Assembly: GCA_029859385.1 (NCBI GenBank)
Contig: JAOUDF010000025.1
Coordinates: forward strand, 1-19,858
Length of the DNA stretch: 19,858 nt
Direction: 5' to 3'
Source of the DNA: Nitrospirota bacterium
GTDB lineage: Bacteria; Nitrospirota; JAOUDF01
The notes under the pieces were generated by a model. That model ran no database searches and was not told the DNA's origin. It was given only the letters and a program-made list of their open reading frames with translations. The position numbers and the translations under genes are program-made. The number at the start of each line of letters is the position of its first letter. The stretch's first letter is position 1. Shown here piece after piece: positions 1 to 6,489 of the stretch.

Positions 1-248
1 TCTTGCCCTGCTATCCGTACGATTGCGTCAAAGGCCGGTACCGCCTCTGCGTCATATCGGCCGGTCGCCCTCTGGCAGGCGGAGAAATTATCATTTTCAT
101 GCCCTTCCTCTCTCCGCATGCTTTCATCGCATTCACGCCGGATGGCGGCACAGAGTACGTAGAATTCATCCTCCATGCGGTCGAGGTCGTGGCTTCCGCC
201 GGGAGGATTGCTGTCAGGGTGGTCCGGTTTATTATGAAGTTCGGTCAT
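1..248 (-). CDS. Hypothetical protein, N-terminal part (runs off the left edge)
   Basis: An ATG at 248-246 opens a frame that stays open for 82 codons to the window edge, so only the N-terminus is seen. An in-frame stop at 287-285 bounds it upstream. An AGAGGA element 8 nt before the ATG could be the ribosome site, and a plausible promoter lies at 329-301. The peptide is hydrophilic and charged. It begins MTELHNKPDHPD, has a flexible Pro/Gly segment, then a likely helix containing EDEFYVLCAAIRRECDE. There is no signal peptide or membrane segment. I do not recognise the family. Longer frames on the opposite strand here have no ribosome site and look like shadows. It could be a soluble cytoplasmic protein, but no function can be assigned. 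Confidence 0.5.
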   Translation of the reverse strand, partial: MTELHNKPDHPDSNPPGGSHDLDRMEDEFYVLCAAIRRECDESMRREEGHENDNFSACQRATGRYDAEAVPAFDAIVRIAGQ

Positions 249-300
249 TTGCGGGGTCCTCTGTGCCTGTTGGACTCTGTTTCGTCAATGAGCGAGGGAT

Positions 301-329
301 ACTTTACCAGTACCGCGCTCATCAATCAA
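301..329 (-). promoter_or_regulatory. Candidate sigma-70 promoter of the left-edge gene
   Basis: On the minus strand TTGATT (329-324) and TAAAGT (306-301) are separated by exactly 17 nt. Each hexamer matches 4 of 6 consensus bases. The predicted start near 294 gives a leader of about 45 nt before the ATG at 248. A 7-bp inverted repeat, ATGAGCG (288-294) and CGCTCAT (316-322), brackets the -10 and could be an operator. Confidence 0.4.
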
Positions 330-418
330 CCCCGACGTGAAACCGGATTATTTCATGTCAACCCGCCATCTTCATCCAGATGTCGCCGGAACCGCCGTCC
401 CGAAACTCCCGAAGCAGA

Positions 419-1162
419 TCAATCATCGTCGTCATCGTGGCGCCTGCCTTCGCCTTTCCCGTCAAAACCCTCGTCAACCTTAGGAGTGCCGTACTGCCTT
501 CTCGTGCCATTCACATTCATGGTCACCTGATGGCACCGCAGACAGTCGCCAAAGTTCCTGATCCCTTCCTCCCTGTGCTCGGAAATAATCCCGCGGGTGG
601 AGTGTTCATGACAGTTGAGGCAGGTATATTTCTTGTAGCTCCCCGTATCGTGGCACTTGTTGCAGCTGACCATATGGTCCTTGTCGAGGAAGAAATACTT
701 GTCGTGGTTGTATGTCGAAGGCTTCCACGCCTTGGTGCCGTGGCAGTCCGCGCAACTCCCCTGGGCCGCGACATGCAGCTTGTCTTTGGGGCCGATATGA
801 CAGTCGACGCACCTCGAATCACGGGCAAAGGTATCGTGATTCATCGCCTTGGTGATCTTGGCCCCCACCCCCTTGTGGTCGGTGTGGCAGGCAAGGCAGT
901 CCTTCCCCTTCACCCTGGTGTGCAGGTCCTTTATCGACAGCTTCTTTCCTGTCTTTCCGTCAGGATGGCATTTTGCCGTCGAGCACGACTCGGAGGGCAC
1001 CTTCTTGAAAGGGGCATGACAATCCTTGCACCGCGTCTTGGAATGGGCAGAGGCAAGGTCTCCCGGCGAATAAAGGGGCGCCGGATAACGCATGCCGACT
1101 ATGAAAAACGAAACGACCACAAGGCCACCCATGACAAACCAGAATGACGTACCCTTCTTCAT
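419..1162 (-). CDS. Membrane-anchored eight-haem cytochrome c
   Basis: This 247-residue protein carries covalent haems on the periplasmic side. Residues 7-24 form a hydrophobic N-terminal anchor with no clear cleavage site. Seven CxxCH motifs (first Cys at 45, 89, 118, 137, 167, 181 and 207) and one CX4CH motif (Cys60, His66) give eight haems; CX4CH is typical of class III (c3-like) cytochromes. The start at 1162 was chosen because GGAGGG lies 7 nt upstream, while a start 12 codons earlier lies inside the preceding gene without a ribosome site. It follows the cytochrome b gene by 1 nt, so the pair is almost surely co-translated and acts as one electron-transfer unit. Residues 118-185 match a module of the 19-haem cytochrome at 7446-9245. 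The C-terminus is odd, ending in His and five Asp. The redox partner beyond the cytochrome b is unknown. Confidence 0.9.
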   Translation of the reverse strand: MKKGTSFWFVMGGLVVVSFFIVGMRYPAPLYSPGDLASAHSKTRCKDCHAPFKKVPSESCSTAKCHPDGKTGKKLSIKDLHTRVKGKDCLACHTDHKGVGAKITKAMNHDTFARDSRCVDCHIGPKDKLHVAAQGSCADCHGTKAWKPSTYNHDKYFFLDKDHMVSCNKCHDTGSYKKYTCLNCHEHSTRGIISEHREEGIRNFGDCLRCHQVTMNVNGTRRQYGTPKVDEGFDGKGEGRRHDDDDD

Positions 1163-1163
1163 T

Positions 1164-1733
1164 TTAAAACCCTCCGTAATACAAGGCCGAAATCGCATGG
1201 TATACCGTCATCAGAGAAAGCATCGCCACGATAGGCATGTGAATGACCCGCCATTTTGCCAGCGCCTCCGAGGTAGTCGTCAGAGCAGCCATTTCTTCCT
1301 CGATCTCCGTTTCCGACATGCCTTTTCTTTTCAGCCTGTCCTTTTTCCTTTTCATCTCGTCTTTTGCGCTCTGGTAGAGATAACGTCCGAAAAGACCACT
1401 GACGAAGGTCGTGAGCATGAGTACCAGCGTGACCACCGGGATCAGCGCCTCGAAGTGGGTTCCGGTATGAATAAGAAGGATGACGGTGCCGACGATGGCC
1501 GCCCATTCATGAAACTGCAACCAGTGTTTGACGCTGCCACCGGTGAACAGCTTCTTCTTCCGTGCGGAATAGGCAATGGACAAAACAATGAGAAGCGTTC
1601 CCGTCACGCCGGTAAGCAGCCGGTGTCCCCTGACGCCGTACATGTCCAGGGTAATCTCGATAGCGACCGCGGCGACCATTGTTACCAGCAGCGTTACCAC
1701 GAGGGTTATGAAGTTTCGTATCACGACAACCAT
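1164..1733 (-). CDS. Five-helix membrane cytochrome b, probable quinone-linked partner of the eight-haem cytochrome
   Basis: This 189-residue membrane protein has predicted helices near residues 5-28, 38-56, 74-92, 95-117 and 163-186. His75 and His89 in helix 3 and His165 and His179 in helix 5 are each spaced i to i+14. That is the spacing used to hold two stacked haems b in bc1-type cytochrome b, so a di-haem b protein is inferred. A charged loop at about 120-160 (DEMKRKKDRLKRK) is probably cytoplasmic by the positive-inside rule. I chose the ATG at 1733 because GGGAGAGG lies 7 nt upstream; an ATG eight codons earlier (1757) has its only purine-rich stretch too close. The next gene starts 1 nt after the stop. 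I do not recognise a named family; quinol oxidation or quinone reduction is inference. Confidence 0.8.
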   Translation of the reverse strand: MVVVIRNFITLVVTLLVTMVAAVAIEITLDMYGVRGHRLLTGVTGTLLIVLSIAYSARKKKLFTGGSVKHWLQFHEWAAIVGTVILLIHTGTHFEALIPVVTLVLMLTTFVSGLFGRYLYQSAKDEMKRKKDRLKRKGMSETEIEEEMAALTTTSEALAKWRVIHMPIVAMLSLMTVYHAISALYYGGF

Positions 1734-1788
1734 GGAATTCCTCTCCCTTATTACCATTCCCTCATCATTCGTTGAGGGTAAACGGCTT

Positions 1789-1829
1789 ACTGTTGACAGT
1801 ATTATCGGGATGGGGAATTAAGCTGACAT
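1789..1829 (-). promoter_or_regulatory. Candidate promoter and start-site palindrome of the b/c cytochrome operon
   Basis: On the minus strand ATGTCA (1829-1824) and GATAAT (1806-1801) are spaced 17 nt, matching 4/6 and 5/6 of the sigma-70 consensus. The predicted start, near 1794, falls within the palindrome ACTGT-TG-ACAGT (1789-1800), a plausible repressor site. The leader would be about 60 nt. Confidence 0.35.
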
Positions 1830-1841
1830 TAAAGAGAAGGG

Positions 1842-1900
1842 ATATCGCCTTGCTCGGGCATGAAGTTGCAAGGCGATATGGCGGGACGGGTATCCCGCCA
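1842..1900 (-). terminator. Tandem hairpins downstream of the M16 peptidase genes
   Basis: A perfect 12-bp stem, ATATCGCCTTGC (1842-1853) with GCAAGGCGATAT (1868-1879), encloses a 14-nt loop. Directly next to it TGGCGGGA (1879-1886) pairs with TCCCGCCA (1893-1900) around a 6-nt loop. Reading the minus strand they lie 34 nt after the peptidase stop, and a modest pyrimidine tract (cccttctcttt) follows. They probably end the peptidase transcript; the U-tract is weaker than a classic intrinsic terminator, so an mRNA 3'-end stabilising role is also possible. Confidence 0.6.
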
Positions 1901-1933
1901 GAGAGTTGGATGTTGCGGAATATTCAGCCGTTC

Positions 1934-3274
1934 TTACTTGACCTGTGCCTTCTCCTGGTTGCCCACCACTACGAGGAGATAATCTTCTACTGAAAGGTAC
2001 TGTTTGGCGACGCGCATCACATCTTCCTTGGTCACTGCCGTGATATAGGCAGGATACTTGTCCACATAATCAAGACCAAGATTGAACAACTCAATGCCCG
2101 CAAGCATCCGCGCTATCTTGGCGTTGGTATCGAGGCGGAGCGGAAAGCTCCCGGTAAGATACGACTTCGCATCGTCGAGCTCCCTGTCGGTCACCGGGTG
2201 GGTCCGTATCATCTCGATCTCCTTGAGCACCTCGAAGATCGCCTTGTTGGCCGACTCGTTCTTGGTCTGCATGCTTACCTCGAAACTCCCCACTTCCTTC
2301 GGTGCGCTGAACGTGCTGTCGACGCCGTAGGCAAGCCCGAGGTTGTCGCGGATGTTATCCATCATCCTCGACGAAAAGCCTCCCCCTCCCAGGATATAGT
2401 TCATTACTACCAAAGCATAGAAGTCGGGATTCTCCCTTTTTACCCCCAGATGCCCCAGAAGGATGGTCGTCTGGGTAAGGTCGCGATCGACCGACACTAC
2501 TTTGCGCCCCTTGAAAGACTTTGCCGCCGGGAGGGTTTGAGCCGGGACCTCTTTAGGTTTCCACTCGCCGAAATACTTTTTCAGAAGCCCTTTGATCTCC
2601 TCTTCGGTCACATCACCCACCACGGCCATGATCACGCGATTGGGGGCGAAGTAGCTGTTATAGAACCCGACGACGTCATCCCGGGTGATCTTCTGCACCG
2701 TTTCCTCGGTGCCGATGGTCGGCCTGCCGTAGGGGTGCTCGCCGAAGAGGTTCTTCGCAAAGGCCTTTGACGCCACGGATGCAGGATCTTCCTCACTCTT
2801 TTTAATGGACGCCATGGTTTCCCTGATCTTGCGCTGTACCTCTTTTTCGGGGAAGGAAGGGTTGACCATGATGTCGGCCAGCAGTTCCATGCCGAGGTTC
2901 AGGTCTTTCTTCAGGATGGTAAGCCCCGCCGTCGCATAGTCGTCGCCGCCGCCGGAACTGAGAGAGCCTCCCACAAAGTCTATCTCTTCCGATATCTGTG
3001 TCGAGGTACGGGTCTTTGTCCCTTCATCGAGGAGTCCCGCCGTCAGAGACGCCAGACCTGCCTTCTCCACCGGGTCGTTCACCGACCCGGCCTTGATCAG
3101 TACATTTACCGTCACCATGGGAAGGGAGTGCTTTTCAGAGAGGAGGAGCACCATCCCGTTATCAAGGACAATCCTCTTGCCCAGCGGCTCACCGGCAAAA
3201 GAAGGGGCCGCCAACAACAATAGCAGGAGGACCAGCAGTTTTATCTTCATGAAGCTACCCAATATGTATTTCAT
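1934..3274 (-). CDS. Non-catalytic M16-family peptidase subunit, secreted
   Basis: This 446-residue protein has the two-domain M16B fold. Residues 1-27 form a Sec signal peptide with cleavage likely after SFA. The zinc motif HxxEH is lost: Ser76, Ala79 and Gly80 stand at the positions of its His, Glu and His. The C-terminal R/Y substrate-binding motif is intact (Arg303 and Tyr316). In known M16B heterodimers the inactive chain supplies R/Y and the partner supplies zinc, so this should be the inactive half of a periplasmic peptidase with the product of the upstream gene, whose stop is 63 nt before this start. The ATG at 3274 follows GAGAGG by 6 nt; a TTG one codon earlier is unneeded. The substrate is unknown. 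Confidence 0.92.
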   Translation of the reverse strand: MKYILGSFMKIKLLVLLLLLLAAPSFAGEPLGKRIVLDNGMVLLLSEKHSLPMVTVNVLIKAGSVNDPVEKAGLASLTAGLLDEGTKTRTSTQISEEIDFVGGSLSSGGGDDYATAGLTILKKDLNLGMELLADIMVNPSFPEKEVQRKIRETMASIKKSEEDPASVASKAFAKNLFGEHPYGRPTIGTEETVQKITRDDVVGFYNSYFAPNRVIMAVVGDVTEEEIKGLLKKYFGEWKPKEVPAQTLPAAKSFKGRKVVSVDRDLTQTTILLGHLGVKRENPDFYALVVMNYILGGGGFSSRMMDNIRDNLGLAYGVDSTFSAPKEVGSFEVSMQTKNESANKAIFEVLKEIEMIRTHPVTDRELDDAKSYLTGSFPLRLDTNAKIARMLAGIELFNLGLDYVDKYPAYITAVTKEDVMRVAKQYLSVEDYLLVVVGNQEKAQVK

Positions 3275-3337
3275 CAAGTTCCTCTCTCTATATGAATTCG
3301 TCAGTCCAAAACGGGCATCTGTTAAAACTTGCGAAAG

Positions 3338-4690
3338 TTATGACTTCGGCTTTATCGGATCAAGAATCCCCACCGTCCTGTTGTCGCTGGAGAAGTACTT
3401 TTTCGCCACCTTCTGTATATCCTCGGCGGTCACCTTCCTCACTCCCTCGATGTAGCGGTCCTTCGCCCGCCAGTCACCGGCAACTTCATAGCGGCCAAGG
3501 GTCATGGCGCGATAGAAATTCGAATCCTGGCTCATGATGAACGATGCTTCAATCTGGTTTTTCGCCTTCTGAAGCTCGCGATCGGCCACCGGCTCATTCT
3601 TCAGCTTCTCCATCTCATCGTACAGCGCCTTCTCCAGGTCTTCTACCTTCACGCCCGGCATCGGACCGGCATAGAGGTAGAACAACCCCGGCGCCCTGCC
3701 CACCATTCCGTAGTCACCACCGGCGAAAAGGGCTATCTGTTTCTCATAGACGAGACTTTTGTAGAGCCGGGAACTCTTGCCTCCCGAAAGAATCGCGGAC
3801 AGGACCTCGAGGCCGTAGCTGTCGGCATCCTTGAAGTTGGGAACGTGATAGGCCGCCGCAATATAGGGAAGCTGGGCTTCCTTTCTCAAGGTCACCCGGC
3901 GTTCCCCCTTTTGCTCCGGCTCTTCGGGGATGGTTCGGGTAATTTCAGGCCCCTTGGGGATGTCGCCAAAATACTTTTTGACCCCCGCCATGATCTCGTC
4001 CCGCTTGACATCGCCGACCACTATGACGGTGGCGTTGTTGGGGGCGTAGTATGTCTTGTAGTGGTTAAACAGATCATCCCGCGTCATGTTGGAGAGGTCA
4101 TCCATCCATCCGATGACCGGCCACTGATAAGGGTGCGCCTTGTAGGCCGCCGAACTTACCTCTTCGAAAAGCGACGAGTTGGGGTCGTCCTCATAGCGCA
4201 TCCGCCGTTCTTCCTTCACCACGTCCCGCTCCGAGGCGAACTCCTTCGGGTCGAGGAGGAGGTTCGTCATCCGGTCCGACTCCAGCACCATGGAAAGGCT
4301 TATCCTGTCCGACGCAAAGTTTTCGAAATAGGCCGTGTAGTCCTTGCTCGTAAAGGCGTTGTCGTTGCCGCCGTTCTTCATCACCGTCTGGGAGAAGGTC
4401 TTGGGGCCGAATTTCTTCGTCCCCTTGAACATCATATGCTCAAGCAGGTGAGAAAGACCCGTCCTCCCCAGCTGTTCGTCAACCGCCCCCACCCGGTACC
4501 ATACCTGAAAGGTTGCCACCGGGGACTTGTGTTCCTCCACCACCAGCACCTTCAGGCCGTTGGCAAGAATCTCTTCATGAACCGGTGCATTCTCGGAGCT
4601 TTTATAGGGGCTTTCGGCGGCCTGCGCCGTAAATCCGGCAGCCGTAAGCATCATGGCCGAAACCATGACGGCAAGATTTTTTTTATTCAT
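3338..4690 (-). CDS. Zinc-dependent M16-family peptidase, catalytic subunit, secreted
   Basis: This 450-residue protein has a Sec signal peptide (about residues 1-24, ending AQA-A). The inverted zinc motif HLLEH lies at 81-85, with His81 and His85 as zinc ligands and Glu84 as catalytic base. The third ligand is Glu161 in the ERDVVKEE segment. Both M16 domains are present and the length is normal. The C-terminal R/Y motif is degenerate, with Arg308 kept but Leu/Phe in place of Tyr, so it complements the next gene, which keeps R/Y but lacks zinc ligands. AGGAGG lies 5 nt before the ATG. It is the first gene of the two-gene operon and is divergent from nth. A role in degrading periplasmic peptides or processing exported proteins is inferred from the family. 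Confidence 0.95.
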   Translation of the reverse strand: MNKKNLAVMVSAMMLTAAGFTAQAAESPYKSSENAPVHEEILANGLKVLVVEEHKSPVATFQVWYRVGAVDEQLGRTGLSHLLEHMMFKGTKKFGPKTFSQTVMKNGGNDNAFTSKDYTAYFENFASDRISLSMVLESDRMTNLLLDPKEFASERDVVKEERRMRYEDDPNSSLFEEVSSAAYKAHPYQWPVIGWMDDLSNMTRDDLFNHYKTYYAPNNATVIVVGDVKRDEIMAGVKKYFGDIPKGPEITRTIPEEPEQKGERRVTLRKEAQLPYIAAAYHVPNFKDADSYGLEVLSAILSGGKSSRLYKSLVYEKQIALFAGGDYGMVGRAPGLFYLYAGPMPGVKVEDLEKALYDEMEKLKNEPVADRELQKAKNQIEASFIMSQDSNFYRAMTLGRYEVAGDWRAKDRYIEGVRKVTAEDIQKVAKKYFSSDNRTVGILDPIKPKS

Positions 4691-4726
4691 GAACTCCTCC
4701 TGAAGTTGCGGTTATCTTAACGGGAA

Positions 4727-4756
4727 AGCTAAGCACAAGGATCGCGCGCTTGTCAA
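4727..4756 (-). promoter_or_regulatory. Candidate promoter of the M16 peptidase pair
   Basis: On the minus strand a perfect -35 hexamer TTGACA (4756-4751) is followed after 18 nt by a poor -10, TTAGCT (4732-4727). It lies about 37 nt upstream of the catalytic peptidase ATG. The weak -10 suggests low or activated expression. Confidence 0.35.
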
Positions 4757-4794
4757 TCTTTACCGTTACTCCTCATAACAGGCCGGATTTAGTA

Positions 4795-4823
4795 TTGAGA
4801 CAATCAGGTCTCGCATGCTATAA
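4795..4823 (+). promoter_or_regulatory. Candidate nth promoter, giving a near-leaderless transcript
   Basis: TTGAGA (4795-4800), a 17-nt spacer and CTATAA (4818-4823) form a good sigma-70 promoter. The -10 ends 6 nt before the nth ATG at 4830, so transcription should start at or within a base or two of the start codon. No Shine-Dalgarno sequence is visible before that ATG, which agrees with a leaderless mRNA. Confidence 0.5.
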
Positions 4824-4829
4824 GACCCC

Positions 4830-5483
4830 ATGCGCTCCAACGATATTCATCCGGCGGTAGCCCGCCTCCAGAAAGAAATCACCCGGTGGAAGACCCCCAT
4901 CGTCACCATCATTGCCGGGGACAAGAGTCCCTTCAAGGTTTTGATCTCCTGTCTTCTGAGCCTCCGCACCAAGGATGAAGTCACCGCCGTCGCAACGGCG
5001 CGGCTGTTTGCCCTGGCTTCGACGCCCGAAGCGATGATGAAACTCACCCCCGATGTGGTCGAAAAGGTCATCTACCCCGTCGGGTTTTACAAGAACAAGG
5101 CTAAAGGCATCCTCGAGGTCTGCCGCATCCTTGTCGAGCACTACGGCAGCCGGGTACCCGACGAGATCGACGAGCTGCTCAAGCTCAAAGGCGTCGGCCG
5201 AAAGACCGCCAACCTGGTCGTAACACTGGGTTACAGCAAGCCCGGCATCTGTGTCGACACCCATGTCCACCGCATCAGCAACCGCTGGGGATATGTAAAA
5301 ACAAAGACCCCTGAAGAGACCGAAATGGCCCTCCGCAAGAAGCTCCCCAGGGAATACTGGCTCATCATCAACGACCTGCTCGTCACGTTCGGCCAGAACC
5401 ACTGCAAACCCATATCTCCTCTCTGCAGCAGTTGCGTAATCAGCGAATACTGCGACCGGGCGGGGGTTGGGGTGTCGCGATAA
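4830..5483 (+). CDS. nth: Endonuclease III, DNA glycosylase/AP lyase
   Basis: This base-excision repair enzyme removes oxidised pyrimidines and cleaves the abasic site. The 217 residues are full length for the family. The helix-hairpin-helix segment LKGVGRKTANLVV (around residues 114-126) holds the catalytic Lys, and the following CVDTHVHRI holds the catalytic Asp. The C-terminal Cys pattern C-x6-C-x2-C-x5-C (the segment beginning CKPISPLC) is the 4Fe-4S ligand set. It stands alone between the divergent peptidase operon and the cytochrome cluster. The start has no ribosome site, but the sequence aligns with the normal Nth N-terminus and a promoter lies immediately upstream, so leaderless translation is likely. 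Confidence 0.97.
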   Translation: MRSNDIHPAVARLQKEITRWKTPIVTIIAGDKSPFKVLISCLLSLRTKDEVTAVATARLFALASTPEAMMKLTPDVVEKVIYPVGFYKNKAKGILEVCRILVEHYGSRVPDEIDELLKLKGVGRKTANLVVTLGYSKPGICVDTHVHRISNRWGYVKTKTPEETEMALRKKLPREYWLIINDLLVTFGQNHCKPISPLCSSCVISEYCDRAGVGVSR

Positions 5484-5531
5484 AGTTGCTCCCCTCCACC
5501 TGATGCGTAAGCAATATCTTTGGTTTTAAGG

Positions 5532-5567
5532 TATAGTAAAGTGCATCATTTGAATGCCGATTTGAAT
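5532..5567 (+). promoter_or_regulatory. Possible promoter and direct repeats before the b-c-c-b cluster
   Basis: TATAGT (5532-5537) could be a -10, but no convincing -35 is present at 17 nt. Just downstream the 8-mer ATTTGAAT occurs twice with a 12-nt period (5548-5555 and 5560-5567), and the second copy sits in the inverted repeat GATTT-GAAT-AAATC. This could be a binding site for a regulator of the cytochrome cluster; the evidence is only the repeat itself. Confidence 0.25.
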
Positions 5568-5595
5568 AAATCAAAAACAGGAACCGGAGGAGAAC

Positions 5596-6336
5596 ATGAG
5601 CGGCCAGGAACTACTTAAGGAATACAAGGTATGGGACCGAACCACCCGATGGTTTCACTGGATCAATGTTCTGAGTGTCCTGGGGCTCATTGCCGTAGGA
5701 ACCGTAATCCTGAACGCCAAGCCGCTTGGTATAACCAATGACGGCAAGATAGAGTTAAAGACGCTCCATGTACTGATTGGTTACGTATTCTGTATCAACC
5801 TCGCCTGGCGACTTGTATGGGGATTCATCGGCAACCGATACGCCCGATTCAGGGCCATACTTCCCGGCGGTAAAGGTTACATGAAGGATGTCACGGAATA
5901 TCTCAACGGCTTCATGAAAGGAGAAGCACCTGCGTGGCTCGGCCACAATCCGCTGGGAAGACTCATGATAGCAGCCCTTCTCGCAGTACTCATCGTCCAG
6001 GCCGGCACCGGACTCATCATCGCCGGCACGGACATCTACTACCCACCCTTCGGCAACAAAATTAAGGCCTGGATCGCCCAGGACCAGACGCAGCTCGATT
6101 TGATACAGCCCTATTCGAAGGAAAATGTGGATGAAGAAAAAAACAAGGAGATGCGCGCCTTCAGGTCTCCCATTGTGGAAACCCACGAAACGCTTTATTT
6201 TCTGCTCATCGCGCTGATCATCGTCCACGTTGCTGCAGCAGTAATTACCGACATACGCGAGCGAAACGGCATCATTTCAGCCATGTTCACAGGGAGAAAA
6301 TTTTTTACGAAGAGACCCTGTGATTGGCAAGGATAG
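5596..6336 (+). CDS. Cytochrome b561 / HupC-type membrane cytochrome b
   Basis: This 246-residue inner-membrane di-haem cytochrome b begins with the family hallmark RWFHWIN. Likely haem ligands are His21 (helix 1), His58 (helix 2) and His197 plus His211 (helix 4, spaced i to i+14). Predicted helices lie near residues 20-40, 56-80, 123-145 and 196-220. A long loop at about 146-192 between helices 3 and 4 may contact the c-type partner. GGAGGAG lies 3 nt before the ATG. It opens the cluster: the next gene starts 153 nt later. In this family the protein passes electrons between quinone and a periplasmic partner, here most likely the five-haem lipoprotein or the 19-haem cytochrome; that pairing is inferred from position. 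Confidence 0.9.
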   Translation: MSGQELLKEYKVWDRTTRWFHWINVLSVLGLIAVGTVILNAKPLGITNDGKIELKTLHVLIGYVFCINLAWRLVWGFIGNRYARFRAILPGGKGYMKDVTEYLNGFMKGEAPAWLGHNPLGRLMIAALLAVLIVQAGTGLIIAGTDIYYPPFGNKIKAWIAQDQTQLDLIQPYSKENVDEEKNKEMRAFRSPIVETHETLYFLLIALIIVHVAAAVITDIRERNGIISAMFTGRKFFTKRPCDWQG

Positions 6337-6338
6337 GC

Positions 6339-6355
6339 GGGCATTCCGCATGCCC
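6339..6355 (+). terminator. Small hairpin after the first cytochrome b gene
   Basis: GGGCAT (6339-6344) pairs with ATGCCC (6350-6355) around TCCGC, 2 nt after the stop. No T-run follows, so it is at best a weak or Rho-assisted attenuator between the first gene and the rest of the cluster, or an mRNA processing/stability element. Confidence 0.3.
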
Positions 6356-6489
6356 CCAATTGAGCACGGACACCTACAACTTTCAACCTCTTCCTTCTGA
6401 ACATCATTTAATGAAACTTTTTCGCCCCATTTGCATCAAATCTGGCTAGAATACGCAGCAGTCACTTACCCGAACCTGCAACAGGATAC

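Noticed and set aside
3..530. Long plus-strand frames at the left end (3-530 and 23-340)
   Set aside because: They have no ribosome site or recognisable domain, and they lie opposite the better-supported minus-strand gene starting at 248 and the end of the eight-haem cytochrome.
380..1147. 255-codon plus-strand frame
   Set aside because: It is the antisense of the eight-haem cytochrome, whose CxxCH motifs and ribosome site leave no doubt about the coding strand.
1793..1821. Plus-strand promoter TTGACA-N17-AATTAA
   Set aside because: No gene follows on that strand; it would run into the hairpins and antisense to the peptidases. The TTGACA is better explained as part of a palindrome.
6443..6457. 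Sigma-54-like site TGGCTAGAATACGCA before the five-haem lipoprotein gene
   Set aside because: The GG-to-GC distance is one base short of the -24/-12 requirement and the TTGC part is poor.
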